Shown here: piece by piece, positions 41,577-52,228 of the stretch | How positions within the stretch are numbered: the stretch's first letter is position 1 | Layout: every line of letters starts with the position of its first letter | Assembly (NCBI RefSeq): GCF_003576645.1 | Contig: NC_044918.1 | Span: 33,189,367-33,253,366 of the forward strand | DNA length: 64,000 bases | Source: Ipomoea triloba | Lineage: Eukaryota; Streptophyta; Magnoliopsida; Solanales; Convolvulaceae | Reading direction: 5' to 3' | The notes under the pieces: generated by a model | What the model saw: the letters and a program-made list of their open reading frames with translations, nothing else | Databases searched by the model: none | Told to the model about the DNA's origin: nothing | Made by a program: the position numbers and the translations under genes

Positions 41577-42414
41577 CCGGTTTTCCGGGTTTGGCTCTTG
41601 ACCACTGACTTTGGGTTGGTCACCCTTGTGTACCGGTTTTTCCGGGATTGACTCTTGACTCCTGACTTCTGACTATGTGGTTTGACTTGGTTTGGTGGTT
41701 GGGTTGACTTGGTTTGGAGGTTGGAGTTGGGGTTCCTTCTTGGTCCGTTTTGTGAGCTCTTTATGCTAATTCGGTCGATACCTTATGGATCTCGGTTATG
41801 GTTCGTTATTGCATTATGTTTTGTTGTTGGCTATTGGCTTTGTTTGACTGAGTCTTGGTTTGTGATTCGTTCAGCTTATTATTGTTGAGTATCGTTTTCA
41901 ACTACTGAACAGTTCGTTGGTGTTTATATTCTATATGGGTGTGTAAACCTATTTACAAGCTTATGTATATCTATATCTCCTTGCGGGTGTGAATGGTGGT
42001 TGCTTAGCATTCTTTTGCTAATGGTTCTTTGTGTGTTTTCCAGGTATGGAGTAGTTATGCGAGAGCGCGCTAGAGCTTTCCTTATGAGGATGTTTAGCCT
42101 TAGTTTACCTTGTTTAGACTTTGGTTTTGGCCTGTGTGCCTTGAGATATTATTAGTATACTCTGGATTAGTGGTTTGAGTACTTTCGATGATTGTGGTTT
42201 ATGTTTTGAGAATTTTATCTTGGTTTATATCTATGACAGCTTAGTCCGTTTTATGATTAGCCTGTGCATCTAGGCTGTGTTATACCTAGATGTGGCATGA
42301 CGCCCCTTAAGTTTTAAATTCGCTTCCGCTATGTTTGGTTTGTTGGTTGAGATAGGCAGCTGTTGTGTTAAGTTTTAGCTATCTCAGCCTGTGTGAGGTT
42401 GGGGGTGTCACAGT

Positions 42415-42426
42415 TGGTATCAGAGC
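42415..42426 (+). other. Primer-binding site of element E, initiator tRNA-Met
   Basis: TGGTATCAGAGC 2 nt after the LTR end. Confidence 0.95.
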
Positions 42427-45400
42427 CTGTGTTGAGGTCTAAAGTAGAGATCCTAGGGTTGAACTTTTGAGACTCTAGGACTTGATTAAGTAGGAATTAA
42501 GATGTTTTGAGAATCCTAGGATGTGTGAATTCTAGGAATCGCGGTGAGGACACGCCTTATCTGTTTATGTTATATGTGCTTTGTTAACCTTGTTGTTTGC
42601 AGCTTGCGGCTCGTCTTCTCGGGTAAGTTTTAATCGTTTTTAGTTAAGTTGCTTCGTTTTAGTTTGCCTAGAAGCCTGCCTTAGAATAGAAATAAGTAGT
42701 CGGTGGATAAGAAACGATGGATATCCCCGTATGCGTTTGAGCAACCAGAAGAGGGGCGGCTCGTCAAAGAAGACTAATCTACGAACGGTTCGGAGTCAAC
42801 GACAACCATCTACGTTCCCCGGGAGTTGGCGTACTCGCGCGTGCAGCCTCGTCTACAAAGTCTTCTCCAAACTCAAGAGTTGAAGAACAAGTTCGTACAA
42901 CTGAAGTTCAACACAAGACGAAGAACGCGATAGGAGCTTGAAGACTGAAGACTCGAAGACCCTCGGCATTGAGGGAACGACAATAGCGGGTGCTGGCGCG
43001 TCAAGGAAGAGTTAAAGCACGCCAAGTAGGAACTTCCGGATCAGCAATGAAGAGTCTCGTGCGAGCTAAACTCGGAGTTAACGTTGCATGAAGAATTATA
43101 ACTCGAGGTCGTGATTCGTGGACCTTAAGGTAGTCCTACCCACCCTTGAAGCGACTACGAAGGAACGAGTTAGAAGTTGCAACCTTCAAGACAAGGAAGA
43201 TCAAGGCAAGTAGAAAGGAAAAACTTGGACGCTTAAGATCCCCAAAGACAAGAAGAAACGCCATAAGCAAGGGGTGTATGACTCCGTGAAGTGAACCTCG
43301 TGTAACCTATTCGGTGTACCTTGGGAGTAACTCCTTGTGCAAGAGCTTAAAGGAAGGAACCTCGGTGGCAAGAAATAAATAAAGGAATAAGCTAAGCAAG
43401 CTAGTAGAAGACCGAAACGTCCAAAGATCAAGACCAACCGAAGGGAATCTAAAGGCTAGCTCAATCCCCGAATTTTCCTAAGTGGAGTTGGACCGTAGTG
43501 CTAATGAAGTTCCGTAGAAGACTTAATCTACCGAGCAAGTAAGCAAAGGCGCCCTTGATTGTGTTAAACGCAAAGATTAAAGTTGAGAGCTGCGTTCCAC
43601 TACTTCGGATGACCAACAAGAAGAACCAATGAAGAGTGGAAAAATGGGTTGATATGTGTTCGTGCTATTGACCTGCAAGAATCGCAAGAAGAACACCAAC
43701 ACTTGACCGAACCATCTTACGACGAAGATTGCCAATCGAATAAATAAAGGACTTCTCGTAGAACCCTGAACGATCAAAAGGAGCAAGAATTCTTAATGCT
43801 AAAGAAGATGCACGCGTTACGTTGGCCTTAGGACCTCGATGTTTCAAAGTACAAGAAAGTAAACCCGGTTTTCAAGATCACCAGTAATCATAGGCGAATC
43901 TCCTTTCAAGATCAGGCGATACCTCCCTAGTTGAACCTACCTTTTCATGAAGCTTCCTCAGAAATCCCTCGTTCTGCACCAATCAGTCTTTAGCAATCCA
44001 TCGCCTTCGACTTCTCCTGGGGTGGCAAAGGTTGTGCGTGTCGTACCTTACGAAGTAGAGCTTATCCGAACTGTAGACCCACGTTGCGTAGGAAGCAAGG
44101 TCAAGATCCGTCAATCGGTCAGAGTATCATGGTCAAATCAGCGAGCCGAGGAAATCGTTTAGAGTTGAGAGACTTCCTATCCTTCTTAAAGCCGAACCCT
44201 TCTTTGCTCCTTGCAATCCCAACTATCATTCTATCTATAAGATCCCTTCTATCTGTTCTAATCATTATTCCTATTTCTCCTTAGAAACTAAATTTTCCTT
44301 TGTTTCTTGAACCTCTAAATGCCCTCTTATTGAAACATCCCTTCTACCTGTTCTAAATCCCTATCTCATCTTAGCTTGAAACTGGATTTGTCTTTTCTTT
44401 TTAGAAAAGTGCATACCCTACCGTTAAAGAATCCTTTCTATCTTTCTAGACCTCATTGCTATCGTCCCTTGAAACCGAACCTCTCTCATTCCCTTGGAAA
44501 ATTGTATATCCTTTCGTTCAGACAACCTTTCAGTTTGTTTTAAAACCTCGTTCATGATTCCTCTTGAAACTTAAATTCTTGCACCTCTTGGAGTAAGGTA
44601 AATACCCTAACGTTGGAAAACTCCTCTTGTGTTTTCAATCTCGCCCTTATCTGTTCTCGAAGCCAAGTTCTTTTCGTTCCTTCTCTGTTGTTGAAAGAAC
44701 TTAATATTCTCTTGATTGAGAAATTCTTTTGATCTCTTCGAACCTCGTCCTTATTTTCTTTCAAAGACAAGCTCTTCTCTTTTCCTTAAAAGAACTTGAC
44801 ACCACTTTCTATTGAAAAATCATTTCCATCCGCTCGAACGTCGACCTTGTGTGCTTCTTGAAAATACCTTGTGCAAGGTGACAACCGCATTCCCTAAGTC
44901 GCAACCTTGATAACTCTTGATTTTATTCTTAATCAACGACTGTTCTTAAACCTTACACCTTAAACCTTTCATTCTCTTTCCTTGTTGGGTCAACGTTTTT
45001 CTTAATAAGCATACCTTCTATAAATGTTTTCCTCTATATACTACCGTACTAGTTTTAACCTTCTGTCTCCAATGCGAATTATCCTTATGGAATGGTTCTG
45101 AGTTGGATCTTTCAAGAAATGGAGTTCGCCTAAGCTGTCAAAAGGTTAAAGCAAAGAAGTGTAGCAGCCCGTTCAGTTGGGAAGATTTGGTAAATCAAGT
45201 GACCCTAAGATCGTAGCGTCTACATGTGTCATCGGAAAAGTTGAGTTGGTTCAAGAAAGAGTGAAAGCTGCCCACGACCGATAGGAGACATATGCCGACC
45301 AAGTTAGACCAGATGCGTGATGCGTTCGCTTTTTTTTTTTTTTTGCTGCTGAAGATATATGTGCATGATGCGCTTCGTGATATCCACCTGGAAGTCGTAA

Positions 45401-45855
45401 TGTTCGAAGATGCTCTAACTTACGAAGAGAAGCTAACAAGAATTTTGGTCACCCAGTCAAGAGAAGTGCACCGGCAAGCAATGAAGTCCGTGAAGGCGGT
45501 GTGATCCAACCACGTGGCCAAAGGAGCGACCTTGGATATGGGGGATGTGATGAGAAATCAGTTCAAGCAGTTCGGCATGAGGAGGTCACCCAGTTCAGTT
45601 GATAGCTTCCATGCATATGTTAGATCTTTGTTAGGAATCCTTTTTACCTAAGTAAGTAGCTAGTTTAGTTCTTGCATGCTAGTTTGGGTTGGGTAGGTTA
45701 TAAGTTTAGAATGTTAGAGGTGTAGTATGTGCTTGAGTTTAGTTGCATGTTAGTATGTTTTGAGTTTAGAAGTGGTTGAGCAATCGTTTCCTTTTAATCT
45801 TCCGTTGAATCTTCTTTTCTTTGAATCGTTCTGTTTCAAAGTTCCCGCGAGCTTT
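42427..45855 (+). other. Internal region of element E, essentially non-coding
   Basis: No long frame. 42700-43950 is purine-rich and unrecognised. 44190-44850 is a diverged pyrimidine-rich tandem array. 45125-45540 retains integrase-end traces: a CQKV-like LSKG, KAAHDR/YAD, YEEKLTRILVTQSREVHRQA and a SNHVAKGAT remnant of SNHxxEEATWE, interrupted by stops and a T-run (45331-45345). This supports descent from a Tekay/Del chromovirus that lost its genes. Confidence 0.7.
44190..44850 (+). repeat. Diverged ~95-bp tandem array inside element E
   Basis: Recurring landmarks (an ATACCCTAACGTTGRAAA-like segment, then TCTRTTCT...CCTCATT..T and CTTGAAACC) appear near 44311, 44410, 44502, 44596, 44696 and 44790, giving a period of 92-100 bp. 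Units are strongly pyrimidine-biased. Confidence 0.6.
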
Positions 45856-45893
45856 GAGCTTCGGGGACGAAGCTCCTTTTAAGGGGGGTAGAG
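45856..45893 (+). other. Pre-PPT hairpin and polypurine tract of E
   Basis: Stem GAGCTTCG / CGAAGCTC, loop GGGA (45856-45875), then CTTTTAAGGGGGGTAGAG to the LTR. Confidence 0.85.
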
Positions 45894-48481
45894 TGTAACA
45901 CCCCGTAAATTCGTTCAAGCCTTTCGTTCGATAATTAATTCCTTGGGCAATTTAATTTAATTCCAATTGGGCTAATTCCTTCAATTTGATATATATATAT
46001 ATATATATGTATATATTTCTTGAGCCTAATTTAATTATTCTAATCAAGAGCCCAACTAATTGAATTTATTCTTGTAAGGGATTTTATTCAATTTGGACCC
46101 TTACAATGTTTGTTATTAAATATTCTTACAAGCCCACATTCTTGATCATACATTATATATATATATATATATTGTTTCTAAGACATCTTATGGGCTAATT
46201 CTTGTATTTAATTTGTAAGGGGTGAATTTATTAAGCCCAACTTACTAGTCTTGATTATATTTAATTTCCTACACCCACTATTCTATAAGTTACTTAAGCC
46301 CACATCATTTAATGTCTTACACCATAAATATTGTATGTATTCTTAGTATATATTTTGAAGATCAAAATACCCTAAAGACTTTCACTCCTTTCTTCCTCCT
46401 ACCCTATACTCCTACATGCCATTTTCCTCTCAAATTCCCTAAGAATTCATCTTCATTTTCCCTACAAGATTTCAAGTAAAGGTTGCTCTTTTAAGCTTGG
46501 TTGGGAGTGGGTAAGTGCATCTATCCTAGAATCCATCTTGCATTTTGTGTTTTAGATAGTCTTTTTACATAATCTTATAAGTGTTCTTTTGGGGTTCTTT
46601 GGGAAAAAGATGATCAAGGTGAAGGTGGGGCTTTGTGAGCTAGCAAAAGGCTTGTTGGAATAGGAAAAGCTCTTTGAGGTAACCATCCATGTCCATCAAA
46701 TCTATTTTATTCACCTATTCTATATATAATGATCTTGGTGTTGGAAATCCTGAAATTTCTTGTTATTTGGCCTATTTCTTGGATGTATTTTGTTGGTTTT
46801 CATCTTGATCATTTGTCTTGTGTTGTATGATCAATGATGTTATGGATTTCCCTATTTTTGGACTCTAAGTGGGATGAAATGTGAGTGTATTTGGTCTGAT
46901 TTTGTATTCTGGAAGTGGGATTTGTTGATCTGGGTTGAACTGTCTCTGGAAGGGGTTTGGGTTGGCCTTGCGGAAGACCTGAACGGCACAATGTAACCCG
47001 CGAGGGCGATCCGCAAGGTGGCGACGGTTGGCTTGGGCGGAGGAGGGTGGTCCGCCGAGGGAGGCCGTCTCCTTCTCGCGGAGGAGACTGGCGGAAGGCA
47101 GTGATCCGTGAGAGTGTTCCGCAAGTTCACTGGGAGTTGATTTCCAGTGAACGGTTTCTCTGTTGTTGTTGTCTGTTATTCTCCTTTATTTCTGATTATT
47201 GTTGGATTGTTTTGTTGGGTATTTTACCATGTCTTTGGAGTATTTATTCATGTCATTTATTGGGTATTTTATACCTTAGCTTGGAGTATTGATTCATGTC
47301 TTTGGTTTCCATTTTTGGTATTCTTGATCTATTGATCCTTTGATTCATTATCTGGGAGTTGGTTTGTGTTCATATTTGAGATGAACACTTTGTTTTTAGT
47401 TGCTTTGAGTGATGTTGGAGTATGAGGTTGTGATGGTGGTTTGGTTGAGGTTGTTGGTGGTTGTTGGCTACTATTGACTGTGCTACTATTGACTTCTGAC
47501 TTTGGACTTCGGTCCCTGTGATTGGGTTGATTACCCCTGTGATTGGACTTCGGTCCCTGTGATTGGACTGTCGGTCCCTGTGATTGGACTTCGGTCCCTG
47601 TGATTGGACTTCGGTCCCTGTGATTGGGCTCATCACCCCTGTGTACCGGTTTTCCGGGTTTGGCTCTTGACCACTGACTTTGGGTTGGTCACCCCTGTGT
47701 ACCGGTTTTTCCGGGATTGACTCTTAACTCCTGACTTCTGACTATGTGGTTTGACTTGGTTTGGTGGTTGGGTTGACTTGGTTTGGAGGTTGGAGTTGAG
47801 GTTCCTTCTTGGTCCGTTTTGTGAGCTCTTTATGCTAATTCGGTCGATACCTTATGGATCTCGGTTACGGTTCGTTATTGCATTATGCTTTGTTGTTGGC
47901 TATTGGCTTTGTTTGACTGAGTCTTGGTTTGTGATTCGTTCAGCTTATTATTGTTGAGTATCGTTTTCAACTACTGAACAGTTCGTTGGTGTTTATATTC
48001 TATATGGGTGTGTAAACCTATTTACAAGCTTATGTATATCTATATCTCCTTGCGGGTGTGAATGGTGGTTGCTTAGCATTCTTTTGCTAATGGTTCTTTG
48101 TGTGTTTTCCAGGTATGGAGTAGTTATGCGAGAGCGCGCTAGAGCTTTCCTTATGAGGATGTTTAGCCTTAGTTTACCTTGTTTAGACTTTGGTTTTGGC
48201 CTGTGTGCCTTGAGATATTATTAGTATACTCTGGATTAGTGGTTTGAGTACTTTCGATGATTGTGGTTTATGTTTTGAGAATTTTATCTTGGTTTATATC
48301 TATGACAGCTTAGTCCGTTTTATGATTAGCCTGTGCATCTAGGCTGTGTTATACCTAGATGTGGCATGACGCCCCTTAAGTTTTAAATTCGCTTCCGCTA
48401 TGTTTGGTTTGTTGGTTGAGATTGGCAGCTGTTGTGTTAAGCTTTAGCTATCTCAGCCGGTGTGAGGTTGGGGGTGTCACA
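45894..48481 (+). mobile_element. 3' LTR of element E
   Basis: 2588 bp, differing from the 5' LTR by scattered substitutions and one fewer 13-bp repeat unit. Donor at 46679, acceptor at 48112 and ATG-GAG-TAG at 48115 are conserved. Target duplication CATGC follows. Confidence 0.93.
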
Positions 48482-48576
48482 CATGCGCTGTCCGAAATAG
48501 GGTAAATCATTCTGACATCCATAAGTTTGATCACCTCGTTTTTCACGACTTCGAATGTGTTTGGGTTAAGTCGACG
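48482..48576 (-). pseudogene. Element A reverse transcriptase N-terminus
   Basis: Minus-strand frame RRLNPNTFEVVKNEVIKLMD then MIYPISDSA, which continues across element E into WVSPTHVV at 39809. Preceded by an in-frame TAA at 48577-48579, where a sense codon is expected before RRLNP. Confidence 0.9.
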
Positions 48577-50688
48577 TTACAGTTGTGCTACAGGTTTGGA
48601 TCCTTCTTCCAAAAGAATCTTATGTGTGCAAATGGCCGAATTAATCCCTTTTAAATCAGTCATCCTCCAACCTATAGCTTCTTTGTTTCTCTTCAGAACT
48701 GCTATCAGTTGCCCTTTTTGTTCATTCGAAAGATCTGTCGCGATGATAACTGGCAACTCCTTCCCTGATCCTAAATAAGCATACTCAAGATGAGCAGGCA
48801 AAGGTTTCAACTCTCCTTCCGGTATTATCTCGTCGTCCTCCTTTCTTTTCTCATTTTCCTCACCAAATTCCTCCCCAAATTCATCAAATTCATCCCCATC
48901 ATTTCCAACTATTTCCTCCGAGACTTCACCAATAGAGTTTATATTTTCAATGAATCCAGAAACACAATCATTATCAAGTAAATTGAAACGATCAACCTCT
49001 CGGTGTAAAGCAATATGTAAAGAGTTAAGCTCATGCTCCAAAGTATTTTCATTACAATTCTTAGCTCCTACGGGACATTCCCAATCAAAATCATGTCTCT
49101 TGGCTTTGGGCACTTCACATAGATAATCAATCTCATCATGCACATAGTCGACGAAAAAGCATTCATCTCCATCTAGAGGATATTTCATAATTTTGGTTAC
49201 GTCAAAGCTGGCGGACTCGTCTCCTACACGGATAACGAGTTTTCCTTCCCCCACATCTATTAAAGCTCTAGCGGTCGCCAAAAAAGGTCTGCCCAAGATA
49301 AGAGGAATCTCCACATTTGGGTCTATATCTAAAATCACAAAGTCCACTGGAAAAATGAATTTATCGACTCGGACCAAAACATCTTCCACTATACCCCTGG
49401 GGTATTTGGTGGACCGGTCAGCTAACTGAATGCACATACGTGTAGGCTTAAGACTTCCTAAATTCAATTCTCGATATAGTGCAAAGGGCATCAGATTAAT
49501 GCTAGCACCTAGGTCTGCCAAGGCTCTATTAAAAGTCGTTCCTCCTATATTACAAGGGATAGTAAAGCTTCCTGGATCTTTTAACTTCCGGGGTACATCC
49601 TTATGTAATATAGCAGAACATTCTTCTCCTAACACAACAGTAGCAGTTTCAGACAATCCTAACACAACAGTAGCATACCTCAGCATTTCTCCTAGTGCAT
49701 CAATGAATGGCATGCCAATGTGTAATTGGCGTAGCATTTGTAAGAACTTATCATACTTGGTGTTGTCGATGTTAGTGAGGAATCTTTGAGGGAATGGAAG
49801 TTTCGCTTTCGGCACAGGTGGTGGTTCTTGCATAATTTTTTTTCCTTTTCGAGAGGGTTGTGGTTGTATATCCTCTCTTCTGAATTCTTCTTCGGGTGCT
49901 CGTTCAACTTGCGTCGAATTGGAAGTCTCATTATCGTCCATCCTTGGTTCTTTTGTCGGAACAGATTGTGGCGGAGGTGGAACAACTTCTGGAAGTGCTC
50001 TCCCGCTTCTCAGTGTCACAGCGTTCACATCCGTTTCTCCCTGGACTTGGATCATTTCCATAATCTTTACGAGTGTGCTCTCAACCGTTTGGAGCGGTGA
50101 GAGTGTTTCGTGGCGAAGCTCTTGAATTTCTCCAAGCATCTCCTTAGTGATAGTTTCTTTAAGTTTAGCATTCTCCTCCCTTGTTTCTCGTATGAAATCA
50201 TTTAAGCGTTGTTCGAGGGTGGTTTGGTTGTTTTCGGGCGAGAGAGGCTGTTCTGGGGAAGTGGAAGAATAGGCACATGCGTCGGCTCTGTCCACGTCAT
50301 CACCACGCGTGTGACTCGGCGTGGAGTTGTTCTAGTGAGCTCCCACGCCGGCACACACGCGTGTTGCTCGCGCGGATTGGTTACTGCTCGCAAAATTTTC
50401 AGAATTTGGACTGTTTGGCTCGTCAAAGTGCGTTGGAGGGTAGTATGGAGGTATCTCATGAGTAGGATATCTCTGGGGTTGAAAATGTTGTGTCACGTAA
50501 GCTTGTTCATGATAATAGATTGGTGGTGGAGGTCTTGGATATGGAAAAGTAGGTGGGTAAGGAAAAAGATAATTATGATAGTATTGAGGCGGTGGATATG
50601 GTGGTTGGGATGGTGAAGAATAGTAAGGATTTCTTCCGTATGGTATATAACTATGGTAAGCTCGACCATCAGGTGGAGGTGGATCCAT
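48577..50688 (-). pseudogene. Element A gag-protease (one in-frame TAG)
   Basis: ATG 50688 (MDPPPPDGRAY). The N-terminal 110 residues are P/Y-rich (YPPPQYYHNYLFPYPPTFPY). An in-frame TAG lies at 50332-50334, inside the CGCG-box repeat. The frame then runs on: coiled coil (NDFIRETREENAKLKETITK), VNAVTLRSGRALPEV, KLPFPQRFLTNIDNTKYDKF, HIGMPFIDAL, EECSAILHKDVPRKLKDPGS, the protease active site ALADLGASINLMP, then KYPRGIVEDVLVRVDKFIFP and IPLILGRPFLATARALIDVG. These are classic Athila gag-pro blocks. Around 49600-49680 a ~19-bp duplication (TVVLG twice) replaces the usual YAKFLKDIL segment. It ends at TAA 48577 at the RT boundary. It would package RNA and cleave the polyprotein; broken here. Confidence 0.9.
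50291..50376 (-). repeat. CGCG-box repeat within element A gag
   Basis: The minus strand contains CACGCGTGTGTGCCGGCGTG, GGAGCTCACTAGAACAA and CTCCACGCCGAGTCACACG, closely matching the plus-strand promoter repeat of the A-type LTRs (51861-51955, 56275-56365). Relative to the element, it is inverted. It contains the in-frame TAG. Confidence 0.7.
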
Positions 50689-50889
50689 GGTTGCGGCAAA
50701 TAAGTCCTGCAATCAAACTTTCAGACGAAGAATCGGAGCACAAGAGGTAGCTCCTTTCACAGATTAGCGCAAGTAGTGTATGGTTGGGTGCGAAAGTGTA
50801 GATAGCGATAAAATGAGACAAAAGAAAATGAAATAAACAAGTTATCCAAATGATTCAAGATAGTAAAACTTTAAATTCACCGTTTGCCA

Positions 50890-50907
50890 TCCCCGGCAAC
50901 GGCGCCA
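50890..50907 (-). other. Primer-binding site of element A, tRNA-Asp type
   Basis: Minus strand TGGCGCCGTTGCCGGGGA, 3 nt from the LTR edge at 50911. Confidence 0.95.
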
Positions 50908-50910
50908 TTT

Positions 50911-52228
50911 TGATGTGGTAGTAAATGCGTGAGTGGAATGTGAGGGTGGTAAAACGAAGAGCCATGAACTCCCCGAGTGTCGTGTCTCTCGCAGATGGCA
51001 AATTGGAGAATATACGGATTTCTTAACTTGAGTTGTTTGGATAACACTAAGGTCAAACATATAGAGATGATTGAATTGAAGTAGTAAGGGTGTAAAGGTT
51101 GGTAAGATTGAAGGCAAGTAAATGTAAATAAAAGCGGATGGGGACTAGAGTGTCGTGGAGATTGGTTTGGAGCATGCGGTAGAGGATTGATTTCCATTGA
51201 GTCATGGTTGAAGGAGCTTGGAACATTGTCCTGAGTGGCGTCACACTCAAGCTCCCAATCCTCAGTCGGTTGGGGAATTTTGTCAAACACTTTGTCTACA
51301 AGTTCCCTCCGGATCTCATCTTCTCGGATTGAGAGCGGGAGATGTGGGTAGTGGGCTACATCTCTTTGCGATATCTCGCCAAAGAGATTATCTTAAACTC
51401 TTGAAGGGATCGGGGCCCTCGATCTAACAAGGTCATACAAAACATACACACAATTTCAACATTCCCCAAAGAAATCAAACTCATTCATCAAATTAGATCA
51501 TGAATACCAAATCTCCATTCTACCTAGCCCCTATCCTAGGGATTAGCCCTTCATAGGCTTTAACAACATCATCTCATTCAAATAGAAGAGCATATTTACA
51601 AGGTCAAGATAAAAAGCAAATAACTTTAAGGAAAAGGAAAAGCAAGAGAAATCCAAAGAGAAAACAAGTCTTGATGAAAGAGTTTACCCAAAGGATCTCA
51701 AGGCTATGGAGATCCAAGTTCTCTTCTCCAAGGAGCTCCTCCTCCCTCTCCTAATCCTATCTAACCCTAACCTAAAGTGAGAAGTGAAAAATTGACAAAA
51801 GACTCCCTCCTCCTAGCTGAAATGCCCCTTAAATACTAAAACATTGCGTAGGATTCTGGTGCCGTCCCACGCCTGCTCACACGCGTGTGGACTGGCGTGG
51901 ACGGTTACTGGAATAATTCCATGCCAGCTCACACGCATGGTGGTGCTCGTGGGCGTGGGTTTCTTCGTTTTCGTTCCTTTTGTTGTTTCCGGTTTGGTCT
52001 TTGCGTGCTCCCGTGTGGATTGGTTCTTCTTTTCACGGGTTGATGCTATCTTTAGTTGATTTCAGCCTTCAATCCTGTGGGAATCCTTCAAAACACTCCA
52101 CAAAAAACTCTTTTGCAATTTGTTAGTAAAATAACATGGAAACGCGTAATTGCATTCTCTAAGACTTTGTTTTGGCAAGAAATCAACTTAATTAGTTCTG
52201 AATAATTAGGTACTTTTGGTGTCTATCA
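50911..52228 (-). mobile_element. 5' LTR of element A
   Basis: 1318 bp between TGATGTGG and GTCTATCA. It shares CCCCGAGTGTCGTGTCTCTC (about 50973), the TTGTCTACNA..CTC...GGAT block and the CGCG-box pair (51861-51955) with A1 and the solo LTR. TATA-like GTATTTAA on the minus strand at 51829-51836. CTGCT at 52229 is the candidate right target duplication. It is inserted in the RNase H/integrase linker of another A copy (A2). Confidence 0.88.
51861..51955. promoter_or_regulatory. Duplicated CGCG-box palindromes of the A LTR
   Basis: Two units (CTCACACGCGTGTGGACTGG and CTCACACGCATGGTGG) about 25-125 bp upstream of the minus-strand TATA-like box. Architecture as in A1 and the solo LTR. Confidence 0.5.

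Larger units (their letters stand above)
40595..42043 (+). other. Predicted intron in the E LTR
   Basis: Donor TTTGAG|GTAACC (also conserved in E' at 1-8) and acceptor GTGTTTTCCAG|GTATGGAG, with a CTAAT branch-like motif 23-27 nt upstream. Length 1449 bp, like the D and C introns. A stronger GTAAGT donor at 40427 is an alternative. Confidence 0.45.
39815..42412 (+). mobile_element. 5' LTR of element E
   Basis: 2598 bp, TGTAACACCCCG...GGGGGTGTCACA. It contains a TATATAA box near 40265, candidate donors G|GTAAGTG (40427) and GAG|GTAACC (40595), a GC-rich island (40880-41045), a ~20-bp minisatellite (41430-41576), an acceptor TTTTCCAG at 42043 with ATG-GAG-TAG right after, and a terminal stem-loop (42267-42292). 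No ORF0; the 111-codon frame over the GC island is not supported as a gene. Confidence 0.93.
39815..48481 (+). mobile_element. Element E: LARD-like LTR retrotransposon
   Basis: Near-identical LTRs at 39815-42412 and 45894-48481, initiator-Met PBS, PPT, and target duplication CACGC (39810-39814) / CATGC (48482-48486). The internal ~3.5 kb has no gag or pol frame, only decayed traces of an integrase tail near 45125-45540. It is inserted in the RT gene of element A; removing it restores continuous A sequence. The high LTR similarity makes it one of the youngest insertions here. Confidence 0.93.

Noticed and set aside
49193..50465. Several plus-strand frames opposite the A gag-protease
   Set aside because: Shadow frames; the minus strand carries the recognisable gag and protease motifs.
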